NCBI GenBank assembly: GCA_947589085.1
Contig: CANPZD010000001.1
Location: 144,583 to 208,582, forward strand
Direction of reading: 5' to 3'
Length of the DNA: 64,000 bases
Source: an uncultured Clostridia bacterium
Lineage (GTDB): Bacteria; Bacillota; Clostridia; Christensenellales; Borkfalkiaceae
Positions within the stretch are counted from its first letter, which is position 1. The number at the start of each line of letters is the position of its first letter. Below are positions 34,853 to 44,492 of the stretch, one piece after another. The translations under genes were made by a program, and so were the position numbers. A model generated the notes under the pieces. That model saw nothing but the letters and a program-made list of their open reading frames with translations, did not search any database and had not been told where the DNA came from.

Positions 34853-36202
34853 ATGTACAACGATAATAATTTTTTCGGCGGAGAGGACAGAGAACCGCAA
34901 CAACAGGAGCATTCGGAGATCGTTTCCAACGGGATCCCCAAGATCAGGGTGATCGGCGTGGGCGGCGCGGGGAACAATGCCGTCAACCGCATGATCGAAG
35001 CAAACATCAGAAGCGCGGAATACATCGCGGTAAATACCGAAACGCAGGTTCTTCTTTGCAATAAGGCTCCCGTCAAGATCCAGATCGGCGCAAAGCGCAC
35101 CAAGGGACTCGGTGCAGGCGCAGAGCCGGAAGTCGGCCGCGACGCCGCCGAAGAGAGCAAGGAAGCGCTGTCGAGAGCCATTGAAGGAACGGATCTTTTG
35201 TTCATCACCGCCGGAATGGGCGGGGGAACCGGCACAGGCGCGGCGCCCGTGATCGCAAAACTTGCGCGGGACAAGCAGATCCTCACGGTTGCCGTTGTTA
35301 CAAAGCCGTTCGAATTCGAGGGAAAGCGCAAGATGGACAACGCGCTGAAGGGCATTGCCAATTTGCGCAAATACGTCGATACGCTCGTCATCATTCCCAA
35401 CGAAAAGATCCGGAAAGTCGTGGAGAACAACGCGACCATCAACGAGGCGTTTGCCGTTGCGGACGATGTGCTCCGTCAGGCGATCCGCGGAATTGCGGAT
35501 CTTCTCGTGACCCCCGGGTTCATCGATTGCGACTTTGCGGACGTGAGAACGATTCTGAAAGACAAAGGGCTGGCGCACATGGGCGTCGGCGTGGCAAAAG
35601 GGGAAAACCGGATCATCGAGGCGTTGAAACTTGCCGTTCACAGTCCCTTACTGGAAACGACCATCGAAGGCGCAACGGGCGTTATCATCAATGTGGTCGG
35701 AGGGCCGGATCTTACGCTTTCCGAGGTCGCGACGGCCATGGATCTGATCCACGGCGTTGTGGATTACAACGCGCTGTTCATCATGGGCGCATGCGTCGAT
35801 CCCAATATCCGGGAGGAAGTTGAAGTGACCGCCATTGCCACGGGTTTCCCTTCCGTCGAAGAGCGGCAGACAGAACAAGCGCCGGCAAATCCCTATCCGC
35901 AGGCCGCGGCAAAACCGTACCCGCAAGCGCCGGCCAATCCTTATCCGCAAGCTCCCGCGAATCCTTATCCGCAGGCTCCCGCGAATCCTTATCCGCAGGC
36001 TCCCGCGAACCCTTATCCGCAGGCCCCCGCGAATCCTTACCCGCAGGCTCCCGCGAATTCTTACCCGCAGGCGCCGGCCAATCCTTATCCGCAGGCTCCC
36101 GCAGATCCCGATCCGGACCCCGTCCCGGAGGACCCGGAAGATGATGCGGACAACAGCAGATTGCCGCCCTATGTGAGGCGCATGCTCGGAAAAAGAAGAT
36201 AA
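34853..36202 (+). CDS. ftsZ: Cell division GTPase FtsZ with tandem-repeat C-terminal linker
   Basis: 449 residues from the ATG at 34853, with GGAGG at 34842-34846. The globular part is complete: GVGGAGNNAVNRM, the tubulin signature GMGGGTGTGAAP, and the T7 synergy loop. In that loop the sequence is DCDFADVRT where the consensus is NxDFADVRT, so the first Asn is Asp225 (codon 35525-35527). The linker from about 344 to 415 contains nine tandem octapeptides of the PANPYPQA type, then an acidic stretch. The C-terminus LPPYVRRMLGKRR resembles the conserved peptide that binds FtsA and other partners. It forms the Z-ring. Confidence 0.96.
   Translation: MYNDNNFFGGEDREPQQQEHSEIVSNGIPKIRVIGVGGAGNNAVNRMIEANIRSAEYIAVNTETQVLLCNKAPVKIQIGAKRTKGLGAGAEPEVGRDAAEESKEALSRAIEGTDLLFITAGMGGGTGTGAAPVIAKLARDKQILTVAVVTKPFEFEGKRKMDNALKGIANLRKYVDTLVIIPNEKIRKVVENNATINEAFAVADDVLRQAIRGIADLLVTPGFIDCDFADVRTILKDKGLAHMGVGVAKGENRIIEALKLAVHSPLLETTIEGATGVIINVVGGPDLTLSEVATAMDLIHGVVDYNALFIMGACVDPNIREEVEVTAIATGFPSVEERQTEQAPANPYPQAAAKPYPQAPANPYPQAPANPYPQAPANPYPQAPANPYPQAPANPYPQAPANSYPQAPANPYPQAPADPDPDPVPEDPEDDADNSRLPPYVRRMLGKRR
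35882..36097 (+). repeat. 24-bp tandem repeat array encoding nine PANPYPQA units in FtsZ
   Basis: Nine in-frame 24-base units encode variants of PANPYPQA (unit 2 reads AAKPYPQA, unit 8 PANSYPQA), with a degenerate tenth unit PADPDPDP at 36098-36121. The central units are nearly identical at the DNA level (CCTTATCCGCAGGCTCCCGC), which suggests recent expansion by slippage or recombination. Copy number may vary between strains. Confidence 0.95.
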
Positions 36203-36275
36203 AATATCGTGATGTTTTTGCGGGATCGGCATGCGGAAGTTTGCCGGTTCCGCTCTTTCCGTTTTTGAGGTGCGC

Positions 36276-37103
36276 ATGAAAGAAAAAAAACAATATCTGA
36301 AAATCGACGAGATCCATGCGGTTCTGCTCGATATTCTTTCGGAATTCGACCGTCTGTGCAGGGAAAACGGTCTCCGTTATTCCTTGGCATACGGCACGTT
36401 GCTCGGCGCGGTCCGTCATAAGGGATTCATTCCTTGGGACGACGATGTCGACGTCGTGATGCCGCGGCCCGATTACGAAAAGCTGCATGATCTGCTCGCG
36501 GCGGGGCAGATCCTGAACGAGCCTTTTGTATTCTCCGAGGATCGCGGCAAAAAAGCGGAATATCCTTTCATGAAGCTCATGGATGACAGATATCGTATCA
36601 AGAGCCGTACGCACATTGAAGTGCCTCATCCGTATATCGATATTTTCCCGCTCGACGGATATTCCGAAAAGAAAGGGAAAAAGCTTCACCGCAAGTTCAT
36701 GGTGCTTGATTTTTGTCTGGATATGACGCGCTGGTATATCCTCGATCGGTGGTGGATGTACCCGTTGCGAATTCTTTGTTTCTGGTGGTATCTTCCCTTT
36801 CTCATCTGGGGCAGGCACCGCATCGTTGCGAAGATCAACCGCATCGCGCAAGCGTATCCTTTCGAAGAGCACGAACTTGTCGATTGTACTTCATGGGGCG
36901 CGACTTCGGACGAGGTGCCGCGCAGCTTCTACGACAGTTACTGCGAACTTCCCTTTGAGGGCAGGAAATTCTTCGCCGTTTCCGAGTGGGACCAATGGCT
37001 CACGATGCGTTACGGCGATTATATGACCCCGCCGCCGAAGAACAAACAGATCACGCATTGCATGAAAATCTATAAAAATCGAAAACGGGAGATGATACCA
37101 TGA
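36276..37103 (+). CDS. LicD-family nucleotidyltransferase-fold phosphotransferase
   Basis: 275 residues from the ATG at 36276, with GAGG 5 bases upstream. LAYGTLLGAVRHKGFIPWDD followed by DVDVVMPRPDYEKL gives the GTLLG and DDDxD metal-binding motifs of the LicD/fukutin-like family. Known members transfer phosphocholine or another phosphoalcohol from a CDP-activated donor to cell-surface glycans. A hydrophobic patch at about 165-185 (RILCFWWYLPFLIWG) may associate with the membrane. It overlaps the cytidylyltransferase gene by 4 bases, and together they suggest addition of a CDP-linked group to a wall polymer. Confidence 0.85.
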   Translation: MKEKKQYLKIDEIHAVLLDILSEFDRLCRENGLRYSLAYGTLLGAVRHKGFIPWDDDVDVVMPRPDYEKLHDLLAAGQILNEPFVFSEDRGKKAEYPFMKLMDDRYRIKSRTHIEVPHPYIDIFPLDGYSEKKGKKLHRKFMVLDFCLDMTRWYILDRWWMYPLRILCFWWYLPFLIWGRHRIVAKINRIAQAYPFEEHELVDCTSWGATSDEVPRSFYDSYCELPFEGRKFFAVSEWDQWLTMRYGDYMTPPPKNKQITHCMKIYKNRKREMIP

Positions 37104-37816
37104 CGGTTGCGCTCATTCTTGCAGGCGGCTCCGGCCATCGCATGGGGCAGGATATCCCCAAACAATTTCTTACGGTGCTGGAAAAGCCCGTCGTCATCTA
37201 TACGCTGGAAAACTTCGAGCGGTCCAAGGATATCGACGGGATCGTCGTTGTCTGTATCGACGGCTGGCACGATGTTTTGCGGTGTTTTGCCCATCAATTC
37301 GGAATCACAAAGCTGAAAAAAATCGTTTCGGGCGGAGCTTCGGCGCAGGAATCCATTTCTCTCGGCGTCAAAGCAGTCGCCGAAATGTACCCCGATGATA
37401 CGACGGTCGTCATTCACGACGGGATCCGTCCGCTTGTCGACGAGGAAGTGCTTGCGGATGTGATTTCCGTCTGCAAAGAAAAGGGCAACGCCGTGACTTC
37501 CATGCCCTACAACGAGCAGATCTTCCTTGTGGACGACGAGACGAGTACGAAGCGGTATATTCCCCGCGAGACCGTGCGCCGCGTCTCCACGCCTCAGGCT
37601 TATCCGCTCGGCAAACTCCGTTGGGCGTATGAAGAGGCTTTCCGCCGCGGCGTCGGCATCTCTCCGTCCTCCTATGTGAACACGATGATGAGCGACCTCG
37701 GCGAAACGCTGTATTTTGCAAAGGGGTCGGATAAGAACATCAAACTTACGACCCGCGAAGATTTTTATATCTTTAAGGCATATATCCAGTCGAAAAAGGA
37801 TCCGCTCATCAAATGA
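37100..37816 (+). CDS. CTP:sugar-alcohol-phosphate cytidylyltransferase, IspD/TarI family
   Basis: 238 residues. AGGSGHRMGQDIPKQFL is the CTP-binding loop and HDGIRPLVDEE the HDxxRP motif of the family. IspD (methylerythritol phosphate pathway) and TarI (CDP-ribitol for teichoic acid) share these motifs. dxs and ispA elsewhere in the window show that an IspD is needed somewhere. However, tight coupling here to a LicD gene and an SDR favours a TarI-like surface-polymer function. The ambiguity is real, and substrate cannot be read from sequence. Confidence 0.82.
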   Translation: MTVALILAGGSGHRMGQDIPKQFLTVLEKPVVIYTLENFERSKDIDGIVVVCIDGWHDVLRCFAHQFGITKLKKIVSGGASAQESISLGVKAVAEMYPDDTTVVIHDGIRPLVDEEVLADVISVCKEKGNAVTSMPYNEQIFLVDDETSTKRYIPRETVRRVSTPQAYPLGKLRWAYEEAFRRGVGISPSSYVNTMMSDLGETLYFAKGSDKNIKLTTREDFYIFKAYIQSKKDPLIK

Positions 37817-38817
37817 ACCGTCCATATGAAAAGGAAGCGGCACGCGTGGCCGCACTCGATCTTCCGTGGGAAAAGCTGCGCAACAAGCGCATTCTCGTAA
37901 GCGGAGGAACGGGGCTTGTCGGCAGATTTTTTATCGAAGTCGCCCGTTGCCGGAATTTGACGGGGGACGGGATCGAAATCGTCAGCCTTTCCCGCCGCGC
38001 GCGGGAAAACGAGGCGGACGTTACCTATCTTACGCACGATATCGCGCAACCGCTCGAACTTGATTTCCGCCCCGATTATATTGTGCATCTTGCTTCCAAC
38101 ACGCATCCCAAACAGTATGCCGAAGATCCCGTCGGGACGATCACGACCAATGCGTTCGGGTGCTACAACCTTTTGGAAACGGCGCGGAAGTGGAAATCGG
38201 AGCGGTTTTTGCTTGCTTCCAGCGTGGAGATCTACGGCGAGGGGAACGGTACGCCCATGGCCGAATCTTTTTCGGGAAAGATCGATTGCAATACGGCAAG
38301 GGCGGGTTATAACGAATCCAAGCGTCTCTCCGAGAGCCTTTGTCAATCCTATCGCGTCCAATACGGCGTGGATTGCGCGATCGCCCGGTTTTCCCGCCTC
38401 TTCGGCTACGACGAAAAGGCCGATACCAAGGCGCTCGCCCAATTCCTTGCGAAGGCCGTCGCCGGGGAAGATATTGTCTTGAAGAGCGAGGGAAGGCAGC
38501 GGTTTTCCTATTGCTATGTCGCAGACGCGGTCGCTGCACTCTACACCATTCTTTTAAAGGGCAAGAGCGGAGAGGCGTACAATGTATCGGAAGAGGACGA
38601 GGGACTTACTCTCGGCGATTATGCTCGCCTTATCGCGTCGTTTGCGGGGAGAAAAGTTGTTTTCGATTTCGATCCCGAAAAGAACCAAGGGGTCTCGGCC
38701 GCGAGTTATGCCGTTCTGAACTTCGATAAGCTGAAATCCCTCGGGTATCGCCCGCTCTATACCGTGAGCGAAGCGCTTCGCGCAACTTATCTGAAATATC
38801 AACACGAATCGATTTGA
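37813..38817 (+). CDS. NAD(P)-dependent extended SDR, nucleotide-sugar epimerase/dehydratase-like
   Basis: 334 residues with the Rossmann motif GGTGLVGRFF, ASSVEIYGEG for the catalytic Ser/Thr region, and YNESK as the YxxxK pair. This is the extended SDR subfamily that includes UDP-glucose 4-epimerase and reductases. It overlaps the cytidylyltransferase by 4 bases and ends the module. In Haemophilus type a, a related cytidylyltransferase and an SDR occur as one protein making CDP-ribitol. The present adjacency resembles that, but the SDR subfamily differs, so the product is uncertain. Confidence 0.85.
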   Translation: MNRPYEKEAARVAALDLPWEKLRNKRILVSGGTGLVGRFFIEVARCRNLTGDGIEIVSLSRRARENEADVTYLTHDIAQPLELDFRPDYIVHLASNTHPKQYAEDPVGTITTNAFGCYNLLETARKWKSERFLLASSVEIYGEGNGTPMAESFSGKIDCNTARAGYNESKRLSESLCQSYRVQYGVDCAIARFSRLFGYDEKADTKALAQFLAKAVAGEDIVLKSEGRQRFSYCYVADAVAALYTILLKGKSGEAYNVSEEDEGLTLGDYARLIASFAGRKVVFDFDPEKNQGVSAASYAVLNFDKLKSLGYRPLYTVSEALRATYLKYQHESI

Positions 38818-38830
38818 TCCGTTTGAACCC

Positions 38831-38849
38831 GGCGCCGCGAAACGGCGCC
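38831..38849. terminator. Hairpin after the epimerase gene
   Basis: GGCGCCG and CGGCGCC form a 7-bp stem around CGAAA, 13 bases after the stop codon. There is no clean T run, so termination strength is uncertain. Confidence 0.4.
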
Positions 38850-38875
38850 TAATTTATGATTTTAAGAACAATATA

Positions 38876-39630
38876 GCGTATTTCCTCGCGAAATTTGTTG
38901 CCCTTACTATAGGAGAACGGCGCCCGAAGGCGCCGTTCCGATTCTTATAACAAATTCCGCGAAATATTGTTTTTTTCCGTTCAAAAATTTATAGCGCGAG
39001 CAGAACCGCGCTTCTGCGCTGCGCGCCTCAATTTGCGCATTTATGCGCTTCTTGCCCGATAAAACGAACGAGAGGATCAAGCAAAGCAAGGCAGAAAAGC
39101 GTATTTCCTCGCGGAATTTGTTGCCCTTACTATAGGAGAACGGCGCCCCAAAGGGCGCCGTTCCGATTCTGATAACAAATTCCGCGAAAAATTGTTTTTT
39201 TCGTTCAAAATTTGTAGCGCGAGCAGAACCGCGCTTCTGCGCTGCGCGCCTCAATTTGCGCATTTATGCGCTTCTTGTCCGATGAAGCGAACGAGAGGAC
39301 CAAGCAAAGCAAGGCAGAAAAGCGTATTTCCTCGCGGAATTTGTTGCCCTTACTATAGGAGAACGGCGCCCGAAGGCGCCATTCCGATTTTGATAACAAA
39401 TTCCGCGAAAAATTGTTTACATGCGAAAACCGAAACCATTTTTGGTTTTCGCCCACAAGTTGCCGCTTGTCGGCTTCTTTTCCAATGAAGCGAACGAGAG
39501 GATCAAGCAAAACAAGGCAGAAAAGCATGTTTCCTCGCGGAATTTGTTGCCCTTAATATAGGAGAACGGCGCCCGAAGGCGCCGTTCCGATTCTGATAAC
39601 AAATTCCGCGAAAAGAACAAATTCCGCGAA
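38876..39630. repeat. Four tandem copies of a structured ~223-bp intergenic repeat
   Basis: This 820-base stretch between convergent genes holds no credible gene. Copies begin at 38876, 39099, 39322 and 39525 (periods 223, 223, 203). Each has nested inverted repeats. The outer arms are TCGCGGAATTTGTT and AACAAATTCCGCGA, with one mismatch in copy 1. The inner hairpin is GAACGGCGCC-loop-GGCGCCGTTC. In copy 2 the inner stem is one pair longer, with both strands changed (GGCGCCC and GGGCGCC). Copies 1 and 2 continue with further hairpins (GCAGAA/TTCTGC, GCGCAT/ATGCGC). In copy 3 those are replaced by different sequence that still pairs (GCGAAAACC/GGTTTTCGC, ACAAG/CTTGT). Copy 4 is truncated next to the groEL stop and repeats its right arm. 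Open frames through the copies are not in a constant register, arguing against coding. Confidence 0.9.
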
Positions 39631-39638
39631 AAGCAAAA

Positions 39639-41565
<1,927 letters not shown>

Positions 41566-41595
41566 ATGAGAACCTCCTGGTTGAATTCCTTTTAT

Positions 41596-41623
41596 ATTAT
41601 AAACGCTTTGCGTGGCGGCTCAA
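41596..41623 (-). promoter_or_regulatory. Probable promoter of groESL
   Basis: On the minus strand TATAAT (41601-41596) is preceded by TTGAGC (41623-41618) with a 16-base spacer. The expected CIRCE sequence TTAGCACTC and its inverted partner is not present around it. Confidence 0.6.
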
Positions 41624-41673
41624 ACAAAATATGGAAGATTTTTCCGAGATTTTTGCTTTTATTTTGCGTGCGA

Positions 41674-41703
41674 TTGACAGTTCGGGAGAGGATATGATAT
41701 AAT
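41674..41703 (+). promoter_or_regulatory. Promoter of the dCMP deaminase-cyclophilin-purB unit
   Basis: TTGACA (41674-41679) and TATAAT (41698-41703) with an 18-base spacer. It decides the start of the next gene: the ATG at 41702 lies within the -10 element and cannot be translated from this promoter. Confidence 0.8.
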
Positions 41704-41722
41704 GCTGAAAGAGGTTAAAAAT

Positions 41723-42166
41723 ATGAATAAGTGGGATCGAAGATTTATGCGCCTCACTGAAGAGGTGAGCGAATGGTCAAGCTGCCTTCGCAGAAAAGTC
41801 GGCGCGATCATCGTCCGCGAAAAGCGCGTGATGACGACGGGGTATAACGGCGCGCCCGCGGGAATTTGTTCTTGTGCGGAACGCGGGGAATGTCTGCGGG
41901 AAAAATTGAATATCGCAAGCGGAACGCATGCGGAAACATGTTATGCCGCGCATGCGGAGCAGAATGCGATCATTCAGGCCGCCAAATACGGCGTCTCCAT
42001 CGACGGCGCGACGCTGTATTGTACGCATCAGCCCTGCGTGATCTGCGCAAAAATGATCATCAACGCCGGGATCCGGCGGGTCGTATATAAGGAAGGATAT
42101 CCCGACGAGTTCTCCATGCGCCTTTTTCAGGAAGCGGGAACCGTCGTCGAAAAATATGAGGAATGA
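41723..42166 (+). CDS. Deoxycytidylate deaminase (ComEB-like)
   Basis: 147 residues from the ATG at 41723, with AGAGG 8 bases upstream; the earlier in-frame ATG is inside the promoter. The zinc-dependent deaminase motifs are AHAEQNAI (His and catalytic Glu) and PCVICAK (two zinc cysteines). Extra cysteines (CSCAERGEC) are typical of bacterial dCMP deaminases, which convert dCMP to dUMP for thymidylate synthesis. It overlaps or abuts the cyclophilin gene. Confidence 0.92.
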   Translation: MNKWDRRFMRLTEEVSEWSSCLRRKVGAIIVREKRVMTTGYNGAPAGICSCAERGECLREKLNIASGTHAETCYAAHAEQNAIIQAAKYGVSIDGATLYCTHQPCVICAKMIINAGIRRVVYKEGYPDEFSMRLFQEAGTVVEKYEE

Positions 42167-42171
42167 TTGAC

Positions 42172-42690
42172 ATGAAAAATCCTGTTGTGACGTTCGAAAT
42201 GGCCGACGGAAAAAGTTTCAAAGCGGAATTGTTTCCCGAAATTGCGCCCAATACCGTGAATAATTTTCTTTCGCTTGTGCGGAAAGGATTCTACGACGGA
42301 GTTGTTTTTCACCGCGTGATCGAGGGATTTATGATCCAGGGCGGCGATCCCACGGGCACCGGCAGCGGCGGCCCCGGATATCATATCAAGGGTGAATTTG
42401 CGCTCAACGGCATAAACAATCCCCTAAAACACAGCCGCGGCGTGCTTTCCATGGCGCGTTCTCAACATCCGGATTCCGCCGGATCGCAATTTTTCGTCAT
42501 GCATGGCGACGCTTTTTATCTCGACGGACAATACGCCGCTTTCGGGAAAGTCATCGAGGGAATGGACGTCGTAGACGGCATTGCCCGGACCGAAACGGAT
42601 TTCAGAGACAGGCCGATCCGGGAACAGAAGCTCAAGCGCGTCCTTGCGGAAACGTTCGGCGCGGAATATCCCGAACCAGAAAAACTGTAA
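42172..42690 (+). CDS. Peptidyl-prolyl cis-trans isomerase, cyclophilin type
   Basis: 172 residues if translation starts at the ATG at 42172, 10 bases after GAGG. The ATG at 42163 overlaps the previous stop but is only 1 base from the GAGG. FHRVIEGFMIQGGDPTGTG and GSQFFVMHGD are the cyclophilin active-site motifs. There is no signal peptide, so it is cytoplasmic. It accelerates proline isomerisation during folding. Confidence 0.93.
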   Translation: MKNPVVTFEMADGKSFKAELFPEIAPNTVNNFLSLVRKGFYDGVVFHRVIEGFMIQGGDPTGTGSGGPGYHIKGEFALNGINNPLKHSRGVLSMARSQHPDSAGSQFFVMHGDAFYLDGQYAAFGKVIEGMDVVDGIARTETDFRDRPIREQKLKRVLAETFGAEYPEPEKL

Positions 42691-42706
42691 AAGAGGCCGT
42701 TGGAAG

Positions 42707-44143
42707 ATGTCTGATAAAACGATTTACGAAAATCCTTTGAATACCCGTTATGCAAGCCGCGAAATGCAGGAAAATTTCGGTGACGAGAAACGCTTCCGCC
42801 TTTGGCGAAAGCTGTGGATCGCGCTCGCCGAAAGCGAAATGGAACTCGGACTGCCGATCACGGAAGCGCAAATTCAAGCCTTGAAGGCGCACGAAAACGA
42901 TATCGATTACGAAAAAGCGGAAGAATTCGAGCGGCAGGTGCGGCACGACGTCATGGCGCACGTCAAGACGTACGGCCTTGCCGCGCCGGAAGCCGCGGGG
43001 ATCATTCATCTCGGTGCGACAAGCTGTTTTGTGGACTGCAATTCCGAAGTGATGATCCTCAAAGACGGACTTGAGATCATTCGGAAAAAACTCGTCAACG
43101 TCATGGAGAAGTTGAAAAACTTCGCGCTCCGTTATAAGGATGTGCCGACGCTCGGGTTTACGCATTTGCAGCCCGCCCAGCTCACGACGGTCGGCAAGCG
43201 CGCAACGCTTTGGCTGCAGGATCTGATGCTCGATTACGAAAATCTCGAAAATCTGTTCGCGAAGATCCGTCTGCGCGGCGTAAAGGGTACGACGGGAACG
43301 CAGGCGAGCTTTCTGGAACTTTTCGACGGCGATGAACAAAAAGTAAAACAGCTCGAGAAGAAAGTTGTCGCAAAACTCGGTTACGAGCGCGTTTACGGCG
43401 TGACCGGACAGACTTATCCAAGAAAATTCGATTACAATGTGCTCTGCGTGCTTTCCCAGATCGCGCAGAGCGCCTATAAGTTCTCCAACGATATCCGCCT
43501 GCTGCAGAATATGAAAGAGATCGAGGAACCTTTCGAAAAGAGTCAGATCGGTTCCTCCGCGATGGCGTATAAACGCAACCCGATGCGCAGCGAACGCATG
43601 GGAAGTCTCTGCCGCTATATGCTTTCGCTTCCCGTAAATTCCGCCTTTACGGCCGCGACGCAGTGGTTTGAACGCACGCTCGACGATTCCGCCAACCGCC
43701 GGATCGTCAACGCGCAGGCATTTTTGACGGTAGACGCCATTCTCAACATCTATATGAATGTGGCCGAAAATCTCGTCGTTTACGAAAAAGTGATCGCAAA
43801 ACACGTGGCCGCCGAACTTCCGTTTATGGCAACGGAGAATATCATGATGGAATGCGTGAAGGCGGGGGGGAACCGTCAGGAATTACATGAGCGCATCCGC
43901 GTGCTCTCCATGGAAGCGGGCAGAAACGTCAAACAGGAGGGGAAGGAAAACAATCTGCTCGATCTGATCGAGCGCGATCCGCTGTTCGCGCCCGTACACG
44001 GAAAACTCGGGGATATCGTGGATGCGAAAAAATTTGTCGGCCGCGCGCCGCACCAGACTTCGGAATTTATCGAATCCGAGATCATGCCGATCCTCGAGGC
44101 GAACAAAGATTTGCTCGGCGCAACGGGAGAAGTGCGCGTATAA
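42707..44143 (+). CDS. purB: Adenylosuccinate lyase
   Basis: 478 residues from the ATG at 42707. The fumarase/aspartase superfamily signature is SSAMAYKRNPMRSE, and IIHLGATSCFVDCNSE and FTHLQPAQLTT supply catalytic residues. The enzyme acts twice in purine synthesis, releasing fumarate from SAICAR and adenylosuccinate. Length is at the long end, as in the eukaryote-like subgroup. It is followed by a palindrome and a weak terminator. Confidence 0.95.
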   Translation: MSDKTIYENPLNTRYASREMQENFGDEKRFRLWRKLWIALAESEMELGLPITEAQIQALKAHENDIDYEKAEEFERQVRHDVMAHVKTYGLAAPEAAGIIHLGATSCFVDCNSEVMILKDGLEIIRKKLVNVMEKLKNFALRYKDVPTLGFTHLQPAQLTTVGKRATLWLQDLMLDYENLENLFAKIRLRGVKGTTGTQASFLELFDGDEQKVKQLEKKVVAKLGYERVYGVTGQTYPRKFDYNVLCVLSQIAQSAYKFSNDIRLLQNMKEIEEPFEKSQIGSSAMAYKRNPMRSERMGSLCRYMLSLPVNSAFTAATQWFERTLDDSANRRIVNAQAFLTVDAILNIYMNVAENLVVYEKVIAKHVAAELPFMATENIMMECVKAGGNRQELHERIRVLSMEAGRNVKQEGKENNLLDLIERDPLFAPVHGKLGDIVDAKKFVGRAPHQTSEFIESEIMPILEANKDLLGATGEVRV

Positions 44144-44156
44144 TGCGATAATCAAT

Positions 44157-44177
44157 GTATTATGTCACACATAATAC
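44157..44177. repeat. Recurrent AT-rich palindrome, second strong copy, after purB
   Basis: TATTATGTCACACATAATA at 44158-44176 differs from the miaA copy at a single base next to the centre and gains an extra G-C pair outside (44157 and 44177). It lies 14 bases after the purB stop, upstream of the terminator hairpin. Confidence 0.6.
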
Positions 44178-44183
44178 TTTACA

Positions 44184-44207
44184 AACGCGGCAAATACGCC
44201 GCGTTTT
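44184..44207 (+). terminator. Rho-independent terminator after purB
   Basis: AACGCGGC and GCCGCGTT form an 8-bp stem around AAATAC; only four T follow, so it is of moderate strength. Confidence 0.65.
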
Positions 44208-44243
44208 CCTCATAGGAGCGTTGAATTTACGCAAACTTTTGGT

Positions 44244-44492
44244 ATGGAATATCAAAAAGTTTGTCTGGAAGTATACGCAAAGTTTCTGAAAGAGGGCGGT
44301 TTGCGCCCGGTGGAATTTCTCTGGACCGACGGCGTTCGTTACAAGATCGAGCGGGTGAAATTCATCGAAAACGCGCCTTCGCGCGTGAGTTCCATCCTTC
44401 CCGTGCGGTATACCGTCGTCATCGAGGGGAAAGAGAAATATTTTTATTTCGAGCCGGAAGAAATGCGTTGGTTTGTGGAGGTTGCCGTGTGA
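44244..44492 (+). CDS. Small conserved-looking protein of unknown function upstream of the Y-family polymerase
   Basis: 82 residues (MEYQKVCLEVYAKFLKEGG), mixed alpha/beta character, no membrane span or signal. It is translationally coupled to the polymerase gene, whose GTG overlaps its stop. In Bacillus a small YolD-type protein often precedes a Y-family polymerase, but I do not see enough similarity to name it so. The start at 44244 has no strong ribosome binding site. Coupling suggests a role with the polymerase; that is inference. Confidence 0.7.
   Translation: MEYQKVCLEVYAKFLKEGGLRPVEFLWTDGVRYKIERVKFIENAPSRVSSILPVRYTVVIEGKEKYFYFEPEEMRWFVEVAV

Noticed and set aside
35781..36872. 363-residue minus-strand frame covering the FtsZ repeats and the LicD gene
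   Set aside because: The repeats are in frame with FtsZ and code for a sensible linker; the antisense frame is stop-poor only because of the repetitive GC-rich units.
38907..39528. Two overlapping minus-strand frames (118 and 107 residues) inside the repeat array
   Set aside because: They consist of the repeat itself. Distances between equivalent points of successive copies (225, then 221 bases) break the reading register, and there is no ribosome binding site or known domain.
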